A stretch of DNA of 36,128 bases from assembly GCA_041675325.1 (NCBI GenBank), contig JBAYUG010000027.1:1-36128 (forward strand), given 5' to 3'. A program made the translations under genes and the position numbers. The DNA is from CAIKZJ01 sp041675325. GTDB taxonomy: Bacteria; Bacteroidota; Ignavibacteria; Tepidaquicellales; Tepidaquicellaceae. Positions 1 through 8,154 of this stretch are shown piece after piece (position 1 is the stretch's first letter; each line of letters starts with the position of its first letter). The notes beneath the pieces are model-generated. The model had not been told where the DNA came from, made no database searches, and saw only the letters and a program-made list of their open reading frames with translations.

Positions 1-299
1 AACCACGAAGTCAATAAGAACACTGCGTAGTAAAGCTATAAACAAAGAAAAACTTTCACCACAGAGCTCACCGAGAAGAATCACGGAGAACACAAAGATA
101 AAACAAGAAATATTAAAAGGCATAAAAGATTTTATCGCTAAGGTCGCAAAGAAGAGCAAAGGACGCAGAGAGAACAAAAAACAATATTAACCTGTTTGAA
201 ATAGAAGGAAGAAAAATCGGAGGAGGATGATAACTAATATTTACGTTTTTTTGATGAAATAAAACCACTATTTTATCTTTTTATAGTTTAAAATTTTAT
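1..299. repeat. Intergenic region with degenerate CACAGAG and CGCAAAG repeats
   Basis: There is no credible gene here. Two flavours of short degenerate repeat are visible. Bases 56-99 hold a run of CACAGAG, CACCGAG, CACGGAG and CACAAAG words, and bases 135-170 hold a run of CGCTAAG, CGCAAAG and CGCAGAG words. The word family CACAGAG recurs at 33113-33143 in the same orientation and at 35800-36110 in the opposite orientation. The stretch 171-299 is plain AT-rich sequence that leads into the next gene. Confidence 0.75.
251..279 (+). promoter_or_regulatory. Possible sigma-70-type promoter for the yfhO-led gene group
   Basis: A TTGATG box at 251-256 and a TATCTT box at 274-279 are separated by 17 bases. 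Each matches the sigma-70 consensus at four of six positions, and the start codon follows at 300. The local sequence is very AT-rich, so a chance match is quite possible. Confidence 0.22.
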
Positions 300-2891
300 A
301 TGGCAAAAACTAAAACTCCGGTCACAAAAGGCAAACCCGCAGTGACTAAAAACACACAAGAGAAAACCGGTTTTACATTTTTTGATGATAATAAACCTGT
401 GGTTATTCTTACGCTTATCGGTATTATTCTGCTCGCAATTCTTATCTTCTTTAACAAAGGTGTTTTTGAAGGCAAGATATTTGCATCGGCAGACAATCTT
501 TCTCCTCTGACCTTCAGGACTTTTCTGAATGACGCAAAGGAGCAGGGGATTTTTCCGTTATGGATTCCGTATATTTTCATGGGAATGCCCTCGCTGGCTT
601 CGATGACTGCGGCAGTTCCTTCTCTGCATAATATCTATTCGTTCATATGGGATAAGGCATTTGAAATATTTTCGGGCGGAAACTTGTTTGCGCTTACACT
701 GCCTTACTATTTCATTTTTGGTTTAACGCTGTTTCTTTATGCGAGGTATAAGTTTAAGAATAATCTCATATCACTTTTTGTATCGCTGCTCGGAGTTTTT
801 GCCACGGGAATAATTCAGCTGATAATCGTAGGGCATCACACTAAGATGATGACATTTGCGTTCTTTCCGCTTGTACTTTTTATACTTGAAAAGGTTGCTG
901 ATGATGAAGAAAAGAACTGGTACAGGCTGTTCTTCTTCTTTGCGGTACTGACTATTACGCTTTACCTGCAGGTGCACTTTCATCATATTCAGATGCTTTT
1001 CTATTCGTTTATGATGATAGGACTTTATATGCTTTACCTGCTAATCTATGCTTTTGCAAAGAAGCTTCAGAAAGCAAATATTGTAAAATCATTCATAATG
1101 CTTGTTGCAGGTCTTGTTATTGCATTTGCCATGGATGCGGATATTATTCTTTCCATAAAGGAATATAATCAGTACTCGATGCGCGGACAGCCAAGCATTA
1201 CAGCCATTTCAGAAGGCAAGGGTGATGAGAAACCATTAAACTATGAATATGCTACAAACTGGTCTTTCAGTCCGGGCGAAGTTTTAACTTTTGTACTTCC
1301 ATATTATTACGGTTTCGGAGGAGTTGAAGTTAAAGATCCAAAAACAAATCAAACACAACGGGCAAATCTCTACTGGGGACAGATGCCGTTTACTGATTCA
1401 CCTGTTTACTTCGGAGTGATTGTACTGCTGCTTGCAGCGATAGGTGTGTTTTATAACTTTAAACGGAATCCGTTTGTACAGGCGACAACGTTTATAATTA
1501 TATTCTTTCTATTCCTTTCTTTTGGAAGGACGTTTCCATTGATTTACGACATATTCTATAATTACTTTCCGTATTTCAGCAGTTTCAGGGCACCTGTGAT
1601 GATTCACTATTACATAGACCTTGCATTCGTTATACTTGCAGGATACGGACTTGTATCAATAATCTCATTCCTGAAAAATTCAACGGACGAGAACAGGCTG
1701 CTTAAGACTTCTTATATAGTCGGCGGTATTGCTTTGTTGATGTTCTTTATATCACTTGTGGGTTTTGAATCATCGTACACAAATTCTGTTCTTAATGGAC
1801 CAATGGCTCAGAAGCTTTCTGCACAGGGCTATCCCGCTCAGCAGGTTACAGGTTATCTGAAACAACAGGTTGCACCGGTTGCATACGAAAATCTGATATC
1901 TGATCTAAGAATGCATGGATTTCTTATACTAATAGTTGCAGTGCTTATTTATCTTTATGCGAAGAGGAATATTGCGAGAAACGTTATGCTGCTCGGAATT
2001 ATAGTAATCGGTCTTTTTGACCTGCTAAGCGTAAGTGCAAAAACATTGCACTGGGATGAAAAGAAACAGAGAGATGACACATTTGCTGAGACCGATTATA
2101 CGAAGTGGCTGTTGAGCAAAGAGCCTGAGACGCACAATTACAGAGTCGCAGTTATGAATAAGGGTAATCTTATAACTTCGAACGACCTTGCTTACTTCAG
2201 GCTGCATCAATTCAACGGATATCAGGGCGCAAAGATAAGAATTTATCAGGATGCTGTTGATGTAGCAGGCGGCGAGAATCCTTTCCTTATGGGGCTTGCG
2301 AACGTAAAGTATGTAATCTCTGACAGTCCGATTAATGACACTCTTGCATACACGGAAGTTTACAGAGGAAGCAATATTATATACATGAACAAATTTGTTA
2401 TGCCGAGAGCTTACTTTGTGAACGAATACAAAGTGGAGAAGGGTATTGATATTCTTAACAGCATACGTGCAGTTAACTTTGACCCGCGCAACACTGCATT
2501 TCTCGAGAAGAAACCTGATGTGAATATTGACAAGGCAGATTCAACAAGTACTGCAAGAATTACGAAGTTTGGAATACATGATATCGAATACGAAGTCAGT
2601 GCTTCGGGAAACAATCTGCTGGTACTGAATGAAATTTACTATCCTGCGGGATGGAAGGCATTCGTTGACGGGAAGGAAACAGAAATTTATAAAACAAATT
2701 ATTTCCAGAGGTCGATTGTCGTACCTGCGGGAAAGCATAAAGTAGAGTTAAAGTTTTATCCTGAAACATATTACACAGGAAAGAAAATAAGTATTGCCGC
2801 TAACATACTCGTAACGATAATCCTGATTGGAGGTATTGCGGGAATATTTATTTCAAGGAAAAAGAAGGAAACGGAAGATACAACTAAATAA
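300..2891 (+). CDS. YfhO-family polytopic membrane protein (putative GT-C-type glycosyltransferase)
   Basis: An 863-residue integral membrane protein of the YfhO family. A cytoplasmic N-terminal tail of about 30 residues is followed by a first membrane segment at about 34-51. Many further segments extend to about residue 600, then comes a soluble domain, and a last membrane segment lies near 830-850 before a basic tail (RKKKE). The soluble part contains the family's typical beta-rich stretch YYPAGWKAFVDG. In Firmicutes, YfhO proteins add sugars to teichoic acids outside the membrane using lipid-linked sugars. In a Gram-negative host the acceptor is unknown. Its position a few genes ahead of a glycan cluster makes a role in surface-glycan decoration plausible, but that is inference. 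There is no Shine-Dalgarno sequence before the ATG. Confidence 0.8.
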   Translation: MAKTKTPVTKGKPAVTKNTQEKTGFTFFDDNKPVVILTLIGIILLAILIFFNKGVFEGKIFASADNLSPLTFRTFLNDAKEQGIFPLWIPYIFMGMPSLASMTAAVPSLHNIYSFIWDKAFEIFSGGNLFALTLPYYFIFGLTLFLYARYKFKNNLISLFVSLLGVFATGIIQLIIVGHHTKMMTFAFFPLVLFILEKVADDEEKNWYRLFFFFAVLTITLYLQVHFHHIQMLFYSFMMIGLYMLYLLIYAFAKKLQKANIVKSFIMLVAGLVIAFAMDADIILSIKEYNQYSMRGQPSITAISEGKGDEKPLNYEYATNWSFSPGEVLTFVLPYYYGFGGVEVKDPKTNQTQRANLYWGQMPFTDSPVYFGVIVLLLAAIGVFYNFKRNPFVQATTFIIIFFLFLSFGRTFPLIYDIFYNYFPYFSSFRAPVMIHYYIDLAFVILAGYGLVSIISFLKNSTDENRLLKTSYIVGGIALLMFFISLVGFESSYTNSVLNGPMAQKLSAQGYPAQQVTGYLKQQVAPVAYENLISDLRMHGFLILIVAVLIYLYAKRNIARNVMLLGIIVIGLFDLLSVSAKTLHWDEKKQRDDTFAETDYTKWLLSKEPETHNYRVAVMNKGNLITSNDLAYFRLHQFNGYQGAKIRIYQDAVDVAGGENPFLMGLANVKYVISDSPINDTLAYTEVYRGSNIIYMNKFVMPRAYFVNEYKVEKGIDILNSIRAVNFDPRNTAFLEKKPDVNIDKADSTSTARITKFGIHDIEYEVSASGNNLLVLNEIYYPAGWKAFVDGKETEIYKTNYFQRSIVVPAGKHKVELKFYPETYYTGKKISIAANILVTIILIGGIAGIFISRKKKETEDTTK

Positions 2892-2902
2892 ATTAACTTA
2901 TT

Positions 2903-4411
2903 ATGTTTAAGAAAATATTAATAGCTAACAGGGGAGAAATTGCCGTAAGGATTATAAACACGGCAAGAGAAATGGGTATTAAGACTGCAGCGGTTTATTC
3001 GGATTTTGATAAGTACTCGCTTTACACAAAACTTGCCGACGAGGCTTATTATATAGGGCAGTCGCCTGCTGCACAGAGCTATCTGCTTGCTGACAGGATT
3101 ATTGAGACGGCAAAGAAATGCGGAGCAGAGGCTATACATCCGGGTTATGGTTTTTTATCAGAGCGTGCTGTTTTTGCAAAGGCATGCGAGGATAACGGAA
3201 TAAAGTTTATCGGTCCGCCGCATCAGGCGATTGAAGACCTCGGCAGCAAGACTAAGGCAAAACAGCTTGCGATAAAGAACAAGGTACCCGTTGTTGCAGG
3301 AACAGATTCTGCAGTTACGGATATTGAGGAAGCAAAGAAGGTAGCGAAGAAGATAGGATTTCCTATCATGATAAAGGCAAGTGCAGGCGGAGGCGGTAAA
3401 GGAATGAGAGTCGTAAGAGCAGAAGACGAACTCGAAGCTGCAGTTCGCATGGCGCAGAATGAAGCAAGGTCTTCTTTCGGAGATGAGAGCGTCTTTATTG
3501 AGAAATATGTTGATTCGCCGAAGCACATTGAGTTTCAGGTACTTGCGGATGAGCACGGCAATGCAGTTCATCTCGGTGAGAGAGAATGCTCGATGCAGAG
3601 ACGTCATCAGAAGATAATTGAAGAGACTCCATGTTCAATCATGGATGATGATTTGAGATACAGGATGGGAGAATGTGCAAAGACAATCGTTCTTGCGGCA
3701 GGATACATGAATGCGGGAACGGTTGAGTTTATGGTAGATAAGGATAATAACTTTTACTTCCTTGAAGTTAATACACGTCTTCAGGTTGAGCATCCAATAA
3801 CTGAAATGAGAACAGGGCTTGACCTTGTTGAGCAGCAGTTAAGGATAGCTTCAGGCGAGAAGCTGAAATTTAAACAGGAAGACATAAAATTCAAGGGTGC
3901 TGCGATTGAGTGCAGAATTTGCGCGGAAGACCCTGATAATAATTTCATGCCTTCAATCGGCAAGCTGAAATACATAAGCCGCAACCTCGGGAACGGAATG
4001 CGTGAAGATACAGGAATCGAGCAGGGGAACGAGATATCGATTTATTACGACTCGATGATAACAAAACTTATTGCTTATGCTCCCGACAGGAAAAGCGTTA
4101 TAGACAAGATAGAGCGTGCTTTGCTGAACTACACTGTGGTAGGGGTTAAGACAAACATAAGCTTTCTTTTAAAGCTTCTTAAATGTCCCGAATACTTTGA
4201 GGGTGCTTACAACACACAGTTCGTCGAGAAGACTTTCATGCCGAGGCTTGAAAAGGAGAAGAATGAAATCAGTGACGAGCTCAGGAAAGCAATTGCAATA
4301 GGTTCTATTATTATGAAGGAAAAACATGAAAGTTCATCAGCTGTAACTACGGGAGGTAATAATAAGAACAAAGCCAAAGGCGGATGGTTAAGAAGAAAGG
4401 AGCTGCACTAA
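2903..4411 (+). CDS. accC: Biotin carboxylase subunit of an acyl-CoA (acetyl/propionyl) carboxylase
   Basis: A 502-residue ATP-grasp biotin carboxylase. It uses ATP and bicarbonate to carboxylate biotin on the carrier protein encoded next. The N-terminal domain begins FKKILIANRGEIAVRII. The glycine-rich ATP loop (KASAGGGGKGM) spans residues 158-168, and the catalytic ENTRLQVEH-type motif (EVNTRLQVEH) spans 288-297. It is about 50 residues longer than a typical AccC because of a polar C-terminal extension ending in a basic stretch. The next gene starts 3 bases after the stop, so the two are surely co-expressed. No carboxyltransferase gene is present nearby, so the substrate (acetyl-, propionyl- or another acyl-CoA) cannot be decided; the symbol is a family name. 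Confidence 0.88.
   Translation: MFKKILIANRGEIAVRIINTAREMGIKTAAVYSDFDKYSLYTKLADEAYYIGQSPAAQSYLLADRIIETAKKCGAEAIHPGYGFLSERAVFAKACEDNGIKFIGPPHQAIEDLGSKTKAKQLAIKNKVPVVAGTDSAVTDIEEAKKVAKKIGFPIMIKASAGGGGKGMRVVRAEDELEAAVRMAQNEARSSFGDESVFIEKYVDSPKHIEFQVLADEHGNAVHLGERECSMQRRHQKIIEETPCSIMDDDLRYRMGECAKTIVLAAGYMNAGTVEFMVDKDNNFYFLEVNTRLQVEHPITEMRTGLDLVEQQLRIASGEKLKFKQEDIKFKGAAIECRICAEDPDNNFMPSIGKLKYISRNLGNGMREDTGIEQGNEISIYYDSMITKLIAYAPDRKSVIDKIERALLNYTVVGVKTNISFLLKLLKCPEYFEGAYNTQFVEKTFMPRLEKEKNEISDELRKAIAIGSIIMKEKHESSSAVTTGGNNKNKAKGGWLRRKELH
4396..4402 (+). promoter_or_regulatory. Ribosome binding site favouring the ATG at 4414
   Basis: AAAGGAG lies inside the end of the biotin carboxylase gene, 11 bases before the ATG at 4414. 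It supports that start over the in-frame ATG at 4384, which would sit upstream of this site and overlap the previous gene by 28 bases. Confidence 0.45.
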
Positions 4412-4413
4412 TT

Positions 4414-4938
4414 ATGAAGAAGTATCTTATTAACATTAATGAGAATGAAACACCCATGGAAGTAATGCTTTCAGGGAACAGTGTTAAGTTTGCAGACAAT
4501 GACACAGAAGAATTTGAATATAAATTCCTTACGGATGAACTGCTTCTTGTAAGGCTCGACCATAAGAATTATCTTTTCAAAGCAGACGAAACTATAGAGA
4601 GTGAGATAAAGCATACGGAGTTTATGCTTGAATACAATTCACGGTACTATCATACAGTCTGCAAGAATGAAATGGAAGTGCTCATGGAGAAATTTGCAAA
4701 GAGCCGCGGAACAGTAAAGATAAAGAACGAACTTCTCTCACCGATGCCGGGAGCTATTGTAAAGATTAATGTGAAGGAAGGCGATGCTGTAAAGAAAGGA
4801 CAGGTGCTTGTTGTGCTTGAAGCGATGAAAATGGAGAACGAACTGAAAGCCGCGGGTGACTGCAAAATAGCTAAGATACTTATTGAGGAAAAGGAATCTG
4901 TTGACAAGAATCATTTGCTGATTAAGTTTGAAGTCTAA
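4414..4938 (+). CDS. Biotin carboxyl carrier protein (biotin/lipoyl attachment domain)
   Basis: A 174-residue biotin carrier. The C-terminal 75 residues form the biotinyl domain (LSPMPGAIVKI to the end), with the biotin-acceptor lysine at residue 139 in EAMKMENE. The N-terminal 100 residues form an extra domain like that of propionyl-CoA/3-methylcrotonyl-CoA carboxylase carriers rather than the Pro/Ala-rich linker of AccB. The ATG at 4414 was chosen because it has a ribosome binding site and gives a compact N-terminus (MKKYLININ). An in-frame ATG at 4384 would add ten residues. The protein shuttles carboxybiotin from the preceding carboxylase to a carboxyltransferase encoded elsewhere. Confidence 0.85.
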   Translation: MKKYLININENETPMEVMLSGNSVKFADNDTEEFEYKFLTDELLLVRLDHKNYLFKADETIESEIKHTEFMLEYNSRYYHTVCKNEMEVLMEKFAKSRGTVKIKNELLSPMPGAIVKINVKEGDAVKKGQVLVVLEAMKMENELKAAGDCKIAKILIEEKESVDKNHLLIKFEV

Positions 4939-4952
4939 TTAAAGAATAATAT

Positions 4953-5954
4953 ATGTTAGCTTTTGCTTCAATATTTGCGGCTATAATTCCGATGGTAACG
5001 TATCTGCTTGTTATCTGGTGGATGGACAGAAACGAAAGAGACCCATTCGGGATTGTCTTTCTAAATTTCTTCTGGGGAGCGACAGGTGCGATAATACTCG
5101 GTATAATCGGAAGCCTGATATTTCAGATACCATTGACGCTTGGAATATTTGCTTTCTTTGGTGATGCTGCAGGAGACCTTGCCGACCTGTCGGGTGCTAT
5201 TATCACTGCTCCGCTTGTTGAAGAGCTGACAAAGGGAATATTCTTAGTAATGATTTCCATGACAAGAAAGTTTGACGGAGTTGTTGACGGAGTAGTTTAC
5301 GGAGGCGCAATTGGTCTTGGATTCGGGATGACCGAAAACTTCCTGTACTTTCTTTCTTACGGACAAGAACCTGTCTCATGGCTGGTGCTTGTTATAATCA
5401 GAACATTGTTTTCTGCCGTTATGCACTGCATGTCAACTGCGACTCTCGGCGGTTTTATAGGAATGGCAAAGTTCAAACCGGCAGGATATAAAATACTATT
5501 AATCCCTGCAGGTTACATCATTGCGGTGTTTCTTCATTTCTCATGGAACCTTACAGTCAGTTTTGACAGTACTGCATTGATAGGATTTGCTTTCCTGTTC
5601 ATATACTTTATTGCATGGATTGCATTATTTCAGGTTGGTATTTACATGGAAGGCAAAACGATTACGAAAGAATTATATGAAGAATCATCAAGCGGACTTA
5701 TACCTTCGGAACACATGAATCATCTGCCGTATGTATCAAGACGCAATAAATACGGATGGTGCCCTCAGGGAGTTAAGCAGAAAGATTATGTAAGGACGGC
5801 AATAACTCTTGCACTCAGAAAAAATCAGGTTAAAAATCTGAAAGGTTCAAAGCGTACTTCATACGAGCAGGAAATTGAAAGGCTCCGTTACGATATAAAG
5901 ATAATGTTTTATAATGCGCATGTGCAGTATTATTACAACAATAATAAAGCCTGA
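4953..5954 (+). CDS. PrsW-family intramembrane protease
   Basis: A 333-residue membrane protein carrying the PrsW family motifs. EExxK is at E90-E91-K94, ENxxY at E128-N129-Y132, a conserved His at H158, and HxxWN at H195-W198-N199. Seven or eight membrane segments occupy residues 1-235, followed by a soluble, basic C-terminal tail of about 100 residues. In Bacillus, PrsW makes the first cut in the anti-sigma factor RsiW in response to antimicrobial peptides. Here no sigma/anti-sigma pair lies nearby, so the substrate is unknown. The gene begins 14 bases after the biotin carrier stop and sits directly before the glycan genes, which hints at an envelope role. Confidence 0.85.
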   Translation: MLAFASIFAAIIPMVTYLLVIWWMDRNERDPFGIVFLNFFWGATGAIILGIIGSLIFQIPLTLGIFAFFGDAAGDLADLSGAIITAPLVEELTKGIFLVMISMTRKFDGVVDGVVYGGAIGLGFGMTENFLYFLSYGQEPVSWLVLVIIRTLFSAVMHCMSTATLGGFIGMAKFKPAGYKILLIPAGYIIAVFLHFSWNLTVSFDSTALIGFAFLFIYFIAWIALFQVGIYMEGKTITKELYEESSSGLIPSEHMNHLPYVSRRNKYGWCPQGVKQKDYVRTAITLALRKNQVKNLKGSKRTSYEQEIERLRYDIKIMFYNAHVQYYYNNNKA

Positions 5955-5965
5955 GCATTTACTCT

Positions 5966-6796
5966 ATGAATGATGAGATAGTTCTTTCAGTTGTAATTGC
6001 TACATGGAATACGAAAAAGCAAACTGAAGAGTGCATTCAATCAATCATAAGCCTTCCTGAATATTCGGATAATACAGAAATTATTCTTATTGATAATGCC
6101 TCTAATGACGGGACTGCAGAATCCGTCAAAGAGAAATTCCCGCAGGTTAAACTAATTATCAACGATGAAAACACAGGATATGCTCCTGCCTGCAACAAGG
6201 GAATAAGTGTATCACGCGGCAAATATATATTACTGCTGGGAAGTGATACAATTTTAAAGCCGGGCAGTTTGAAGAAGACTGTTGAGTATCTTAATAAAAA
6301 ACCTGATGCAGGTGCTGTCGGCTGTAAGCTTATGTATCCTGACGGTACGCTTCAGGGAAACTGCAAAAGATTTCCAAAACTCTTTAATGCTTTCTTAACA
6401 TATACATCTTTGAACAGGTTTAACTATGATTATGATATGCGGGGATTCGACTACAATGAAACTATACAGGTAGAACAGATTGCAACGACCTTTCTGATGG
6501 TGCGGGGTGATCTAATGAAAAAACTGAAAGGATTTGATGAAAGCTACAGGATAATGTATAATGATGTTGACCTATGTAAACGCATATACGAAGAGGGAAA
6601 GAAAATAATGTTTCTTCATGATGCAGAGGTTTATCATCACGGAAGTCTATCGACAAACAAAGCAGACTATAAACTCAGAAAAGTAATGTACGAAGATATT
6701 TACCGATACTACAAGAAAAATCACGGTGCGAAAGCTTCTTTTCTATTGCCGGTATTAAAAATAAGATTATTATCCATTAAATTATTCAAGAGCTGA
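5966..6796 (+). CDS. Family 2 glycosyltransferase (rhamnosyltransferase-like)
   Basis: A 276-residue GT-A fold glycosyltransferase. The N-terminal nucleotide-binding strand LSVVIATWN is followed by the DNASNDGT motif with D43, and the metal-binding site is in LLLGSDT (S93-D94). A GFDESYRIMYNDVDLCKRIYEEG block near residues 190-212 is typical of rhamnosyltransferase-like GT2 enzymes that act on a growing glycan at the inner membrane. There is no membrane segment. It is the first gene of the glycan block, and the next gene begins within 10 bases of its stop. The donor and acceptor sugars cannot be told from the sequence. Confidence 0.88.
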   Translation: MNDEIVLSVVIATWNTKKQTEECIQSIISLPEYSDNTEIILIDNASNDGTAESVKEKFPQVKLIINDENTGYAPACNKGISVSRGKYILLLGSDTILKPGSLKKTVEYLNKKPDAGAVGCKLMYPDGTLQGNCKRFPKLFNAFLTYTSLNRFNYDYDMRGFDYNETIQVEQIATTFLMVRGDLMKKLKGFDESYRIMYNDVDLCKRIYEEGKKIMFLHDAEVYHHGSLSTNKADYKLRKVMYEDIYRYYKKNHGAKASFLLPVLKIRLLSIKLFKS

Positions 6797-6804
6797 AAAT
6801 AGAT

Positions 6805-8154
6805 TTGGCAAAACTTATAAAATACATACAGGATAATATCACTACTTCGAAAACGGGAATAAAGGATATGACTGTTTCTTTCGCCCCGCAGATTGCATCT
6901 GCTGTATTTGGTTTTGCTATATCGATTCTGCTTGCACGCGGACTTGGTGCTGAAAGCCTTGGGAAATATGCACTCATCACAAGCTTTGCTGCACTAATAA
7001 CAGGATTTTCCGACCTTGGCATAAACCAGACTGCGATTAGGTTTGCATCAAGGGCTGTATCAAAGAATGATGATGAGCTCCAATATGCCGTGCTGCGCTG
7101 GGCTTTACGAATCCGGTTTTCTCTTGTCCTTTTACTTTTCATAATTTCTTACTTTATTGCCGAAGTAGTAGCAACGGATTTCTGGAGCAGTTCCGAACTT
7201 GCTACATTAATCAGAATTAATCTTCTTATTGTCCTTTTTAATGTATTCTCATCAATACCGATAATTTACTTTCAGTCAAAACGGCTATTCGGAAAGAATG
7301 CATTTGTTGCGGTAGGGCAGGCGGTAATAAATTTTTCAGGAATTGCGTTTATAGCGATTACCGGAACGTGGACTATCTACAACGTCATAGTTGTTACAGT
7401 AATCGCCAACTTGATTGGCATGCTTGTATTTCTTGTAATAGTGCCGCGCCGAGCTATCTTCAGAATGCAGGATTTCAAAAACGGTTTTACGAAAATATTC
7501 CGTGCACCAAAAGAACATTACATAAACGAAACCACAGTCGATAAGTCTTCAGCAGAATCATTTGCAATCTTTATGGTTATCACTTCAATTATAGTGATAC
7601 TTACTATGCAGGCAGATGTATGGCTGATGGGACGCTATCTAACAAAAGACCAGATAGGGATTTATAATGTTGCGACAAAACTTGCGTTGCCGCTTATGAT
7701 GTTTCTGAATGCGTTTAACACAGTTCTGTGGCCAAGGGCTTCAGCAGCTACGAGTATGGAAGAAACTATGGCTCTTCTGAAGAAGACAGTTAAGATTAGC
7801 TCACTTGTGTTTTTATTTGTGCTCATATATTCGTTCTTTGCCCCCATGCTTATTACATTTATATACGGACTTGCCTATGACAGCTCAATAATGCTGAGCC
7901 GTATTCTTTGTTTCCGATACAGCATATCAATACTTGTATGTCCAATTGGAATTATAGGATATAATCTCGGGTTTGTACGCATATACTGGAAAGTAAATCT
8001 TATACAGCTGATATTTGTCGTGTTAATTAATGTCTTTCTGCTTCCCGTAATTGGAGTCTATGCATCTGCACTGGCACTTATAGCGAACGAACTTACAGGG
8101 TTTATTGCATCGGTTCTTATAATAAGATATAAAATAAAGAAAGCGAATGCGTAA
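6805..8154 (+). CDS. Wzx-type oligosaccharide flippase (MOP superfamily)
   Basis: A 449-residue protein with about 12-14 hydrophobic segments across its length and the ARGLGAESLGKYALITSF stretch typical of polysaccharide flippases (MOP/Wzx). It should move lipid-linked oligosaccharide repeat units across the inner membrane for assembly on the periplasmic side. The start taken is TTG at 6805; the first in-frame ATG (6868) has an AAAGGA almost touching it and would remove 21 residues of a cytoplasmic N-terminal tail. The end overlaps the following glycosyltransferase by 8 bases, a sign of translational coupling. No O-antigen ligase or Wzy-type polymerase is seen next to it. Confidence 0.87.
   Translation: MAKLIKYIQDNITTSKTGIKDMTVSFAPQIASAVFGFAISILLARGLGAESLGKYALITSFAALITGFSDLGINQTAIRFASRAVSKNDDELQYAVLRWALRIRFSLVLLLFIISYFIAEVVATDFWSSSELATLIRINLLIVLFNVFSSIPIIYFQSKRLFGKNAFVAVGQAVINFSGIAFIAITGTWTIYNVIVVTVIANLIGMLVFLVIVPRRAIFRMQDFKNGFTKIFRAPKEHYINETTVDKSSAESFAIFMVITSIIVILTMQADVWLMGRYLTKDQIGIYNVATKLALPLMMFLNAFNTVLWPRASAATSMEETMALLKKTVKISSLVFLFVLIYSFFAPMLITFIYGLAYDSSIMLSRILCFRYSISILVCPIGIIGYNLGFVRIYWKVNLIQLIFVVLINVFLLPVIGVYASALALIANELTGFIASVLIIRYKIKKANA

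Noticed and set aside
227..262. Eleven-codon frame after AGGAGG near the left edge
   Set aside because: The ribosome-site-like sequence touches the ATG with no spacing, and the peptide has no recognisable feature.
3158..3607. A 149-residue - strand frame inside the biotin carboxylase gene
   Set aside because: It is a shadow of a strongly conserved ATP-grasp gene on the other strand and has no family features.
4384..4413. Earlier ATG for the biotin carrier
   Set aside because: It lies before the ribosome binding site and inside the carboxylase gene; ATG 4414 is better supported.
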